DNA of 64,000 nt from UBA685 sp002299005 (lineage in GTDB: Bacteria > Pseudomonadota > Alphaproteobacteria > Puniceispirillales > Puniceispirillaceae), in NCBI GenBank assembly GCA_963966775.1, contig CAXAAH010000004.1, positions 1-64,000 on the forward strand, written 5' to 3'. The translations under genes and the position numbers were made by a program. Positions within the stretch are counted from its first letter, which is position 1. Every line of letters begins with the position of its first letter. This document shows, piece by piece, positions 34,849 to 43,243 of this stretch. The notes beneath the pieces were generated by a model, which had not been told where the DNA came from, searched no databases, and saw only the letters and a list, made by a program, of their open reading frames with translations.

Positions 34849-36144
34849 CTACGACCCTAGGTTCTCACCGGGAAAATATTTACGAAGGCGAATATCAGCG
34901 GCTCTTGCATGACCTTCCATCCCCTCTAGGCGAGAGATACGCGCCGCCGCCGCCCCAACCTCACGGTTGGCTTCTTGCGTCATGCGCTGTGTTGTGACGA
35001 CCTTCATAAATTTATGAACTGACAGGCCGCCTGTATAATGCGCCGCGCCCTTTGTTGGCAGAATATGGTTCGTGCCTGAACATTTATCGCCATAACTAAC
35101 GGTGGTCTCTTCGCCGATAAATAAAGAGCCATAATTCTTTAAGCGCTCTGTGAACCATGCGTCATTCTTTGTATGCACTTCTAGATGTTCTGCGGCATAG
35201 TCATCTGATACAACCGCCATTTCTTCGTCTGTGTCGCACAAGATAATCTCACCATAATCACGCCATGCGGCTGTCGCGGCTGACCGTGCAGGCTCTGGCA
35301 ATGAGGCGATATGGCCGTCAATACGCGCTGTGACTGCATCTGCTAGCGCTTGTGAGGTTGTGAATAACCACGCAGGCGAGTCAGGCCCATGCTCTGCTTG
35401 TGAGACCAAATCCTCAGCCACAATCGCTGGATCAGCGCTTTCATCAGCGATAATCGCAATCTCTGTTGGGCCGGCAAACATATCGATACCCACACGGCCA
35501 TAAAGCGTGCGCTTGGCTTCCGCGACAAACCGATTCCCCGGGCCAACCAAAATACGCGCCTTCTTGCCGGTAAATAAACCAAAGGCCATTGCGGCAATCC
35601 CTTGCACACCGCCCAAAGATAAAATCTGGTCAGCACCACATAGGCTCATCGCATATAAAATCGCTGGGTTCGGCCCTTCATCGCCATGCGGTGCGGTGCA
35701 AGCAACCACATTTTCGACACCTGCAACCTTGGCCGTGGCGATTGACATAATCGCTGAGGCAACATGCGCATAACGCCCGCCCGGCACATAACAGCCAGCT
35801 GTCTCAATCGGGATAAGCTTTTGACCCGCCCATAGGCCCGGCGATAATTCGGTCTCAAATTCCTTAATCGAATCCCGCTGTGCTTGTGCAAAGCGCACCA
35901 CACGTTCACGCGCAAAGGCAATGTCCGCCTTTAGCTGGTCAGACACCTTCGTGCCAGCCTCTTCAATTTGCGCCGCGGTGATAAGCGCAGGGCCGCTATA
36001 ACCATCCAGCTTGACCCCATATTCAAGCGCCGCCGCCTCGCCGCCTGCCTCAATATTGGCCAGCATCTCTTGCACAATCGCTTGTGTCTCATCAGTCCCT
36101 GTTTGCGGGGTTTTAGAGGCTTTTTTGAGATAAGTAATTGTCAT
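34849..36144 (-). CDS. Histidinol-dehydrogenase-family enzyme, sulfopropanediol dehydrogenase (HpsN)-like
   Basis: 431 residues from ATG 36144, four bases after the TRAP permease stop. HisD core motifs are ETAGCYVPGGRY, ILVGPGNRFVAEAKR, GPTEIAIIAD and DLVSQAEHGPDSP. In place of the biosynthetic HisD sequence GPNHVLPT...SGLSV it has GTNHILPTKGAAHYTGGLSV, as in HpsN-type paralogues that oxidise 2,3-dihydroxypropane-1-sulfonate. It is not beside his genes but inside a TRAP-transporter operon, so a catabolic role is much more likely than histidine synthesis. Substrate remains inferred. Confidence 0.82.
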   Translation of the reverse strand: MTITYLKKASKTPQTGTDETQAIVQEMLANIEAGGEAAALEYGVKLDGYSGPALITAAQIEEAGTKVSDQLKADIAFARERVVRFAQAQRDSIKEFETELSPGLWAGQKLIPIETAGCYVPGGRYAHVASAIMSIATAKVAGVENVVACTAPHGDEGPNPAILYAMSLCGADQILSLGGVQGIAAMAFGLFTGKKARILVGPGNRFVAEAKRTLYGRVGIDMFAGPTEIAIIADESADPAIVAEDLVSQAEHGPDSPAWLFTTSQALADAVTARIDGHIASLPEPARSAATAAWRDYGEIILCDTDEEMAVVSDDYAAEHLEVHTKNDAWFTERLKNYGSLFIGEETTVSYGDKCSGTNHILPTKGAAHYTGGLSVHKFMKVVTTQRMTQEANREVGAAAARISRLEGMEGHARAADIRLRKYFPGENLGS

Positions 36145-36148
36145 AATT

Positions 36149-38413
36149 TTAAGACCCGTAAATATAAGTTGGAAGCCAAAGGGCAATCTGTGGGAAGACG
36201 AAGATCAAGATAAGACCAATAAGCTGGATGACCATAAATTGCATCATGCCAAAATAAATATCTTTCAGATCCCATTCAGGCACAACACCCTTTAAGAAAT
36301 AAGCCGACAGAGCAACAGGCGGCGATAACCACGCCGTCTGTAAATTCACCGCCACCAAGATACCAAACCATGTCAGATTAATATCTAACTTGACCAAAAC
36401 AGGTATCAAGATAGGCACGATAATCAAAACAATTGGCACCCATTCAAGCGGCCAGCCTAGCAAGAATATCAACGCCATGATGATAATCAAAATCATCGTA
36501 GGGGACATATCCCACGCCAGCAAGAAATCAGTTAGCATAGTCGGCGTGCCAAGGCGAGAGAACACCGCGCCAAAGAAGTTTGAAGCCGCGACAAGGAACA
36601 AAATCAACACCGAAATTTCCAATGTCTTGATCAAAGCTTCATAGAATTTTGCGAATGTCAGACGACGATAGGCAATGGTCAGAACAAGCGCCCCAAAAGC
36701 ACCACAACCAGCACCTTCGGTCGGAGTTGCCCAGCCAAACAAAATTGACCCCAGCGCAAAAGCTACCAGCGCAGATGGCGGCACAAGACCCATAAAAAAC
36801 TCATGCCACAGATCAGAGAAGAAAAACCCAGCAGGCTTTGCCACTTTGACCCAGCGCGCGGCACCATACATGATACCAGCCCAGCCAAGCGGAATAAGGA
36901 TTGATGAGAACGGGAAATAACCCGCCAAAGAGCCTGATAGCCCCATCACAATAAAGGTAAAGAATAAGATAATGGACGAGATAACAAGCAACGCTTCAAG
37001 CCAATAGGCCTTTGATGTTACAGGTTGCTTATCGAGCGGCAAGGTCGGGCCCAATGACGGGTTCATCCAACAACGGATAAGCGCATAGCCTGCATACATC
37101 GCCGCCAGCATAATGCCCGGAATAATCGCGGCAGAGAATAAATCTGTCACAGGCACTTCAAGGACAGGACCCATCACCACCAACATAATCGATGGCGGGA
37201 TCAAAATCCCCAGCGTGCCACCTGCGGTAATTGTCCCCGCCGCCAAGCGCACATCATAGCCAGAACGGTTCATCGTCTTGGCCGCCATAATCCCCAAAAT
37301 CGTCACAGACGCACCGACAATACCTGTGGCCGCCGCAAAGATTGTCGACACAAATAACACCGCCAAATAAAGCGCGCCTCTGGTCCGAGATAGCATCAGC
37401 TGGACAGAGGTGAATAGGCGTTCCATCAGGCCCGCCTGTTCCATCATAATGCCCATAAAGACAAATAAGGGCACCGCCGCCAAAGTCTGTTCCAGCATCA
37501 CATTATTAAATTGCAATGTCTGAAGATAAAAGACCAAATCGCCCCCAAATCCCCAAGCACCAAACACAAAGCCTAGGAAGATCAGCGTAAAGGAGATAGG
37601 AAAGCCGATAAAAATCGCTAGCAACATGACCGCAATCATAATGACGCCGATCATCTCATTAGACAGACCGCCAAGCCCTTTGAGGCTCGCATCATTCCCT
37701 TGCCCAAAAATCATTTCGAAATTGAAGATATCAGGCGTCAGGCTATTAGAGAAAATCGCCAAAAGAGCGATAACATAAAGTGGCAATAAGCGCATTGTCC
37801 ATGTTTGAATGGCCCCCTTACCAACCTGATGATAGGCGCGCAAGAATTCAGCAACACCTTGGATTAACAGCAACAACACCCCAATCGGCATGGCAGAGCG
37901 TGCCGGTGCCAAAGGGGCCATCAAGGCTGTATCCATAGAGCGTTCCCATGTCAGCCATGCTTGGAGCGTGTAATCCATTGAGACCCAGAAAAAGAACAGC
38001 ATTGCGGGAAAATAGAACGCCAAATAAAGCGCACCATCGACCAGCGCTTGGGTGCGCGGAGACCAATTACGGAACAGAAAATCAGCGCGAATATGAACAC
38101 CGCGCATCAACGCATAACCCGCGCCAAGCATGAACATCGCCCCAGAGAACATCCGGCTTGCATCATAGGCCCAATCGGTTGGCGCGATAAATAATTTGCG
38201 CGCCACCACCTCGATGATCATCGCGGCAATCACAGGGACCAGCATCAAACAAGTCAGCTTGCCAACCCAATTATTCAAGATATCAATATTACCGACAATC
38301 AACCGCATAAAGGGGTGCATATCTTCGGGCGTATCCCCCGGCTTGCCTGCACGACGCTCTGCAATCAGCTCATCAGAAATATCTAGTTCCATGCCCTCTT
38401 CATTTTGTGCCAT
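36149..38413 (-). CDS. TRAP transporter fused small and large membrane subunits (DctQ-DctM)
   Basis: 754 residues. Residues about 45-200 form the four-helix DctQ part (WAYDASRMFSGAMFMLGAGYAL). From about 240 to the end is the 12-helix DctM domain (FIGFPISFTLIFLGF, GILIPPSIMLVVMGP, GWATPTEGAGCGAFGAL). It imports an organic acid using the Na+ gradient, with the periplasmic protein encoded next upstream. G-rich RBS before the ATG. The fused form is common among larger TRAP systems. Confidence 0.93.
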   Translation of the reverse strand: MAQNEEGMELDISDELIAERRAGKPGDTPEDMHPFMRLIVGNIDILNNWVGKLTCLMLVPVIAAMIIEVVARKLFIAPTDWAYDASRMFSGAMFMLGAGYALMRGVHIRADFLFRNWSPRTQALVDGALYLAFYFPAMLFFFWVSMDYTLQAWLTWERSMDTALMAPLAPARSAMPIGVLLLLIQGVAEFLRAYHQVGKGAIQTWTMRLLPLYVIALLAIFSNSLTPDIFNFEMIFGQGNDASLKGLGGLSNEMIGVIMIAVMLLAIFIGFPISFTLIFLGFVFGAWGFGGDLVFYLQTLQFNNVMLEQTLAAVPLFVFMGIMMEQAGLMERLFTSVQLMLSRTRGALYLAVLFVSTIFAAATGIVGASVTILGIMAAKTMNRSGYDVRLAAGTITAGGTLGILIPPSIMLVVMGPVLEVPVTDLFSAAIIPGIMLAAMYAGYALIRCWMNPSLGPTLPLDKQPVTSKAYWLEALLVISSIILFFTFIVMGLSGSLAGYFPFSSILIPLGWAGIMYGAARWVKVAKPAGFFFSDLWHEFFMGLVPPSALVAFALGSILFGWATPTEGAGCGAFGALVLTIAYRRLTFAKFYEALIKTLEISVLILFLVAASNFFGAVFSRLGTPTMLTDFLLAWDMSPTMILIIIMALIFLLGWPLEWVPIVLIIVPILIPVLVKLDINLTWFGILVAVNLQTAWLSPPVALSAYFLKGVVPEWDLKDIYFGMMQFMVIQLIGLILIFVFPQIALWLPTYIYGS

Positions 38414-38510
38414 ACTGGTATCCCCCCCATTAATGCCCTCAGTGATGCGCTTAAAGCCGCGCCAGACTGGCCTTATTTTCTTCTATTATTTTAATTTTTT
38501 TAACAAAGTC

Positions 38511-38547
38511 TCACAGGCCTCATGCCCTTGTGCAATGAGGCCTGTGA
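38511..38547 (-). terminator. Stem-loop between TRAP binding protein and permease genes
   Basis: A perfect 13-bp stem TCACAGGCCTCAT / ATGAGGCCTGTGA with an 11-base loop lies 14 bases after the SBP stop. No immediate T-run follows leftward, so it may be an mRNA-stabilising or attenuating hairpin rather than a full terminator. Confidence 0.65.
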
Positions 38548-38561
38548 TTTTATGAAATGTG

Positions 38562-39725
38562 TTACTTCACGCTATCAGCAAATGCTTTACCAAGAGCAGC
38601 GTTAGACGCTTGCGAGCCGGCCCAGAAAGGCACAGCCACAGCGGCAAAGTCTCTTTGTGACTGCCATACTTCAGCAAAGAATTCGTTTTCTGCTGCGTTC
38701 TTTTCCAAAGATGCCTTCGCTGCGTTCATATAGGCAGGGAAGTAATCCGCTGGTGTGTCATGCAAGATAACGCCGTGATTCTCTGTCAAATCCTTCAGTG
38801 CCTTACCGTTTTCATAGATACGGTTTGACATAGACTTTGAAAGTGAGGCGTTTGCTGCCACTTCAAAGGCCTTCTTCTGGTGATCTGTCAATGAGTTGTA
38901 AACATCTTTGTTGATGTACAAGTCAGCGTTCACAACAACCTGGTGTAGACCTTGTAGGTAGTAGTGCTTAAGCACTTTTTGGAAACCAAACACTGAGTCA
39001 GGCTTTGGGCAACACCATTCAGCCGCATCAATCGTGCCTTTTTCAAGCGCTGGAAGAATATCACCACCGCCCATAGCAACAGAAGCAACACCAATGTCTT
39101 TATATGTCTGACCTGGGATACCTGGCGGTGTACGGAAACGATATTTACGGAAATCTTCCATTGATTCAATCGGCTCTTTAAACCAACCAAGGGCTTCTGG
39201 ACCCACTGGCTGTAGCATAAAGCCTTTTACATTCATGCCCATTTCATCCCATAGGCGGTCATAAAGCTCTTTACCACCAGCATATTGGAACCAAGATAGG
39301 AATGCGATGTTATCGATACCAACACCCGCACCAGCAACTGGTGAGCCGAACAACATAGCGGCCGGGTGCTTACCTGACCAATAATGCGTCCATGCAAAAC
39401 CACCTTCAACAAGACCCTTATCAACAGCGTCTAGTGTTTCTTTCACACCAACAACCGCGCCAGCAGGCAATACTTCAAATGTGACTTCACCATCCGTTAG
39501 GTTTGTGACATCAGCCATGAAGTCTTTCAACATAGCAACTTCATCAGTTTTTGCGCCGATAACAGCTTGAACACGAATATTGACAGGGTTTGTTTCAGCT
39601 TGCGCTTCAACTTGTACAACCTTCTCAACTTCAACAACTTCAGTCTTATTACCAAGACCAAGATAGCCAATCACAAGACCGGCCACTAAGGCTATGGCGC
39701 CTACAGCCATTACATTATTTTTCAT
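38562..39725 (-). CDS. TRAP transporter periplasmic solute-binding protein (DctP family)
   Basis: 387 residues from ATG 39725, which has GGAGG seven bases upstream; a longer reading adds 53 unlikely residues. An N-terminal helix (VMAVGAIALVAGLVIGYLG) serves as signal or anchor. Body motifs: GVKETLDAVDKGLVEGGFAW, the conserved Arg in YRFRTPPGIPGQ, and EKGTIDAAEWCCP. This is the DctP subgroup with a GTIDAAEW-type site (mannitol/chloroaromatic-like), binding a carboxylate or sulfonate. Codon choice looks more restricted than in neighbours, consistent with high expression. Confidence 0.9.
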   Translation of the reverse strand: MKNNVMAVGAIALVAGLVIGYLGLGNKTEVVEVEKVVQVEAQAETNPVNIRVQAVIGAKTDEVAMLKDFMADVTNLTDGEVTFEVLPAGAVVGVKETLDAVDKGLVEGGFAWTHYWSGKHPAAMLFGSPVAGAGVGIDNIAFLSWFQYAGGKELYDRLWDEMGMNVKGFMLQPVGPEALGWFKEPIESMEDFRKYRFRTPPGIPGQTYKDIGVASVAMGGGDILPALEKGTIDAAEWCCPKPDSVFGFQKVLKHYYLQGLHQVVVNADLYINKDVYNSLTDHQKKAFEVAANASLSKSMSNRIYENGKALKDLTENHGVILHDTPADYFPAYMNAAKASLEKNAAENEFFAEVWQSQRDFAAVAVPFWAGSQASNAALGKAFADSVK

Positions 39726-39894
39726 TTTTTCCTCCGTTTTTTGCGCCCTATACCTTGTAGCTTGCATGATGAAAACAGGCGCATTTCCCATCATGTGTAT
39801 TAATTGCCACAGACTATTTAATGTCACGCTCATGAATGATGTTACCCATAAGCTTATGACCAAATTCGCTATGACCCCAACCAAGGCTGACCGA

Positions 39895-40485
39895 TTAAAT
39901 CATCCCCAGATCTTTGAACCCGTCATACAGCATGACAACCGCCAGATAGATAAGCAGTGCCAAACCTAAATATGACAGAAAACGATATTTCAACATGACC
40001 CGCATGATGATGTTGGCAAAGAACGCCATCATCAAAATGGCCAAGCCAAGACCAAAAACCAATAGCTGTGTATTATCGCGTGCGATCGCGGCGACCGCCA
40101 CAATATTGTCAATCGACATAGAGACATCAGCGAGCAAAATGGTGAATAAAGCGCGGCCAAATGACTGTGATCCCTCAACAGCCGGCGCGCCTTCTTCATC
40201 TTGTTTATTAAACGCTTTAATATCTTGATAAAAGCGCCAACATACCCATGACAGCAACACACCGCCAATGATCAAGATACCTTGAATGCTCAGAAGGTAT
40301 GATGCGATAACCGCAAACCCAATCCGCAAAACAGCCGCAAGCGCCATGCCAAGGAAGATAGCCTTCTTGCGCAATTCAGGCGACAAACCAGCCGCCGCCA
40401 TACCAATGACAAGCGCGTTATCACCAGACAAAACTATATCCGCAAAAATAATTTGCAAAACATCAACAATAATCGCGAAATCCAT
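39895..40485 (-). CDS. TerC-family integral membrane protein (YjbE type)
   Basis: 196 residues, seven membrane helices, with both TerC motifs: LSGDNALVIGMA (Asp in helix 1) and LADVSMSIDNIVAVAA. Family members export metal ions (Mn2+ in characterised bacteria) or relate to tellurium resistance. AGGAA precedes the ATG. It is the first gene of the leftward run that continues into the TRAP system after 169 bases; a separate promoter for the latter is possible. Confidence 0.88.
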   Translation of the reverse strand: MDFAIIVDVLQIIFADIVLSGDNALVIGMAAAGLSPELRKKAIFLGMALAAVLRIGFAVIASYLLSIQGILIIGGVLLSWVCWRFYQDIKAFNKQDEEGAPAVEGSQSFGRALFTILLADVSMSIDNIVAVAAIARDNTQLLVFGLGLAILMMAFFANIIMRVMLKYRFLSYLGLALLIYLAVVMLYDGFKDLGMI

Positions 40486-40862
40486 CTCGGTTCCTACTTT
40501 AATCCCTTACCCTATTTCCCGGCATTAAATGCCGGCATCAACTACCGGCCATCCTTAACGAATCCATCTAAACAGACGAAATCGGCATCCCCCTGAACGC
40601 GTCAAAATCCCCTGAACGCGTCAAAATAGTGTCAAAACCCCTAATAACTGATAATAATTTCCAAAAATTTGACAAATATTGCATTTTTTGATAAAATAAT
40701 TATCATTTGTGATAAAAGTAAGACGCAAATTGAATAAGCTGGCAAGCCTTATTTTTGGATAAAGCTGCCCTATCCGACTTTTTGAGGGGGATACGGGCGC
40801 CCCAAAAACCCGCTGGCCCTGATAATGATTTGCCACAAGAAACCGCCAAGAGGATTGTTAAA
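40486..40862. other. Divergent intergenic region terC / iclR-type gene
   Basis: This 377-base gap holds a 7-bp inverted repeat CCGGCAT-TAA-ATGCCGG (40519-40535), an exact 19-bp tandem duplication (40590-40627) and an A+T-rich stretch at about 40630-40730 likely to contain promoters. If the regulator starts at the TTG 40755 instead of GTG 40863, the gap is shorter. No RNA gene is recognised. Confidence 0.5.
40590..40627. repeat. 19-bp tandem duplication (2 copies)
   Basis: CCCCTGAACGCGTCAAAAT occurs twice head to tail, exactly, with a third partial GTCAAAA just after, within the terC/iclR divergent promoter region. Confidence 0.95.
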
Positions 40863-41615
40863 GTGACCAGTGCGACGACGCCTAATTTACGCCTTTTATT
40901 ATTGCTTGAAGAATTGTCAAATGCCTCACGGCCTCTGTCAGTGGCTGAATTAACAGAGATGCTTGATTTGCCGAAACCATCCGCACATCGGCTGGTAAAG
41001 ACCCTCTTGAGCGAGGGGTTTTTAGAAAAGCAAGGACAGCAAATCGTGATCGCGAAACGCTCTGTGGTGATGGCCAATAATTTAATGTTGAAAAACCCGG
41101 CCAATATCGTGCGTCATCAAATTCTAGAATCACTGGCAAGGGCATCGAAAGAGACGATTAATTTTGTTGTGCCAACTGAAAATGGCATGACCTATAGTGA
41201 CCGTGTTGAAACTGATTGGCATTTCCGCGTTATGTTGCCGATTGGCACCTTTGTGCCTTTTTATTGCACCGCTAGCGGCAAAACATTCTTGGCCTCTTTG
41301 CGCAAATCGCAATTACAGGGCCTTGTTAAGGCGATGACTCTCAAGCCATTTACAAATAACACCATCAATAATGAGCAAGATTTGCTGGCCAGCATTAAGC
41401 AGGTGCGCAAGCAAGGCTATGCGATTGATGATGAGGAATTATATGATGATATGCTGGCAATCGCGGTGCCTGTGCATGCCGCCTCTGGGCATTATTGCGG
41501 TGCGATTGCCATCCATGGGCCAAAATCACGCTTTTCAAAAGACAAAGCTTTGACCTTTTTGCCTGCCCTGCAACAAGCCTCGCAAGATATCTCGGCCGCT
41601 GTATTTGCCAGCTAG
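40863..41615 (+). CDS. IclR-family transcriptional regulator
   Basis: 250 residues from GTG 40863, chosen because AGAGGA lies nine bases upstream and the length matches the family; a TTG at 40755 would add 36 residues. The N-terminal winged helix is LLLLLEELSNASRPLSVAELTEML, with recognition helix KPSAHRLVKTLL. The effector domain has VMLPIGTFVPFYCTASGKTFLA and YAIDDEELYDDMLAIAVPV. It probably controls the divergent terC-TRAP-HpsN-like operon. Effector unknown. Confidence 0.9.
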   Translation: MTSATTPNLRLLLLLEELSNASRPLSVAELTEMLDLPKPSAHRLVKTLLSEGFLEKQGQQIVIAKRSVVMANNLMLKNPANIVRHQILESLARASKETINFVVPTENGMTYSDRVETDWHFRVMLPIGTFVPFYCTASGKTFLASLRKSQLQGLVKAMTLKPFTNNTINNEQDLLASIKQVRKQGYAIDDEELYDDMLAIAVPVHAASGHYCGAIAIHGPKSRFSKDKALTFLPALQQASQDISAAVFAS

Positions 41616-41631
41616 ATGATAACCGCCAAGC

Positions 41632-42987
41632 CTAAATGACGCGGCCCTTATTCAATATATCTGCCGGATCAAGCATCGCTTTCAAGCGTTGCATCAAGGC
41701 AATTTCCTCTTGCGTGCGGCAATCTTTGAGCCACGGCTTCTTTAGCATCCCGATACCATGTTCCGCCGTAATCGTCCCGCCAATCGCTGTCGCCTTCCCA
41801 AAGACCAGATTTTCAATCGGCACTTGGTCATTATCATCGCCTGTCGTGCAAGATAGGTGCAGATTCCCATCCCCAATATGGCCAAATGTCACCTGTCTTA
41901 TGCCCGGAAATTCAGCTTGCAAAGCCGCCCGTACATCTTGAGTGAAATCCTTCATCTTTGGCACAGGGATGCCAATATCGAAATTCACATTTGGCGCAAG
42001 GTCACTCAAAATCTCAGCAATCGCATCACGATAAGACCAGAATGTCGCCGCTTGCGTTTGATTTTGCGCGATCACCGCATCCTCGATAATCCCCTTTTCA
42101 ATCGCCACATGAAGGGCCTGTTCGACATCATCATTATCGCTTGCCTGCTCCACCTCAATCAGAACCGTAAAAGGATAGCGCCTATCAAATAATTCAGCCT
42201 TGCCAGTAAGAGAGACCACTTCTTCCATATAATCATCCCAAAGCACTTCAAATGACGACAGGCCCACAAGCTGTTTTTGCGCATGGAACAAAAGCGCTGT
42301 CACACAATCAAAATCTTTGGCCGCACAAAAGGCCGTGCGCACAACATCACGCTTGGGAAATAGGCGGAAGGTCACAGAGGCAATCACCCCCAATACCCCT
42401 TCTGTGCCTATCAGCAATTGTTTGAGATCGAAGCCCGCATTATTTTTCAAAAGCTGATTTGACTGCGCCATTATTTGCCCATCTGGCAAAACCGCGACCA
42501 TGCCAAGGATAAGCTGGCGCGTTACCCCATATTGGATCACTTGATTGCCGCCTGCATTTGTTGCCGCAATCCCGCCAGCGGTCGCTGTGCCTCTGGCGCC
42601 CAAATCAAGCGGAAACATCAGCCCATGCGCTTCGGCAGTCTCTTGGATAGTTTGCAAGCTTACCCCTGCCTCAACCGTAATTGTCTGGCCGATAGGGTCA
42701 ATCTCTAGCACCTTATTCATGCGCTCAACAGATAGCGCCCATTCGCTCTGTTGCGGCGTCGCCCCGCCTGCAAGCCCTGTGCGCCCGCCTTGGGTGACAA
42801 GCCGCTGCTCATGGTCTTGGGCAAGACGCAACATCTGGGATAAATCATCTAAGGTGCGTGGCCGCAGCACAACCTCAGGCATATGCGCCGCCGCCTCTGA
42901 CCAATCCTTGGCATATTTATCCTGAACCGCCGCGCCGCTTAAATATAAATCATCAGCCAGCTTGTCTCTGATATCGCCATAGCTCAT
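41632..42987 (-). CDS. FAD-linked D-2-hydroxyacid dehydrogenase (GlcD/D-lactate dehydrogenase family)
   Basis: 451 residues from ATG 42987 with AGGGG upstream (a GTG nine bases earlier is possible). FAD_binding_4 domain: VTQGGRTGLAGGATP and GGIAATNAGGNQVIQYG. C-terminal FAD-oxidase domain: FGHIGDGNLHLS and ITAEHGIGMLKKPWL. It oxidises a D-2-hydroxyacid such as D-lactate, glycolate or D-2-hydroxyglutarate. It is convergent with the IclR gene, 16 bases between stops. Confidence 0.88.
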   Translation of the reverse strand: MSYGDIRDKLADDLYLSGAAVQDKYAKDWSEAAAHMPEVVLRPRTLDDLSQMLRLAQDHEQRLVTQGGRTGLAGGATPQQSEWALSVERMNKVLEIDPIGQTITVEAGVSLQTIQETAEAHGLMFPLDLGARGTATAGGIAATNAGGNQVIQYGVTRQLILGMVAVLPDGQIMAQSNQLLKNNAGFDLKQLLIGTEGVLGVIASVTFRLFPKRDVVRTAFCAAKDFDCVTALLFHAQKQLVGLSSFEVLWDDYMEEVVSLTGKAELFDRRYPFTVLIEVEQASDNDDVEQALHVAIEKGIIEDAVIAQNQTQAATFWSYRDAIAEILSDLAPNVNFDIGIPVPKMKDFTQDVRAALQAEFPGIRQVTFGHIGDGNLHLSCTTGDDNDQVPIENLVFGKATAIGGTITAEHGIGMLKKPWLKDCRTQEEIALMQRLKAMLDPADILNKGRVI

Positions 42988-43015
42988 AAAGCCCACCCCT
43001 CATCAAAATAGGCGC

Positions 43016-43050
43016 GCGCTTATCCTGTTAACCCGCGCTTATCCTGTTAA
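43016..43050. repeat. 19-bp-period tandem duplication (2 copies)
   Basis: GCGCTTATCCTGTTAA is repeated with a period of 19 bases just upstream of the GlcD-family gene. Confidence 0.9.
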
Positions 43051-43190
43051 ATTGACATATTTCACTTGTCTTTAACTTAGATAAAACAAACAGGAAATCT
43101 AGCATATTCTGGATGAAATGGCCTGTTATTGGTCGCAATTATGCAAAATCACCCGCCATAAATAGCGTTCGCTAAAAGAGTAAGAAATAC

Positions 43191-43230
43191 GCAATAGGCT
43201 CAAAATGGGTGCAATAGGATCAAAACGGGC
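43191..43230. repeat. 20-bp imperfect tandem duplication (2 copies)
   Basis: GCAATAGGCTCAAAATGGGT is followed by a copy with three changes, ending 13 bases before the serine dehydratase ATG. It displaces the ribosome-site region and adds an in-frame upstream ATG. Confidence 0.9.
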
Positions 43231-43243
43231 AAGGGGTGTGACC

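Noticed and set aside
34849..36144. Biosynthetic histidinol dehydrogenase (hisD)
   Set aside because: The GTNHILPTKGAAHYTGG segment and TRAP-operon context fit HpsN-like paralogues, and no his genes adjoin.
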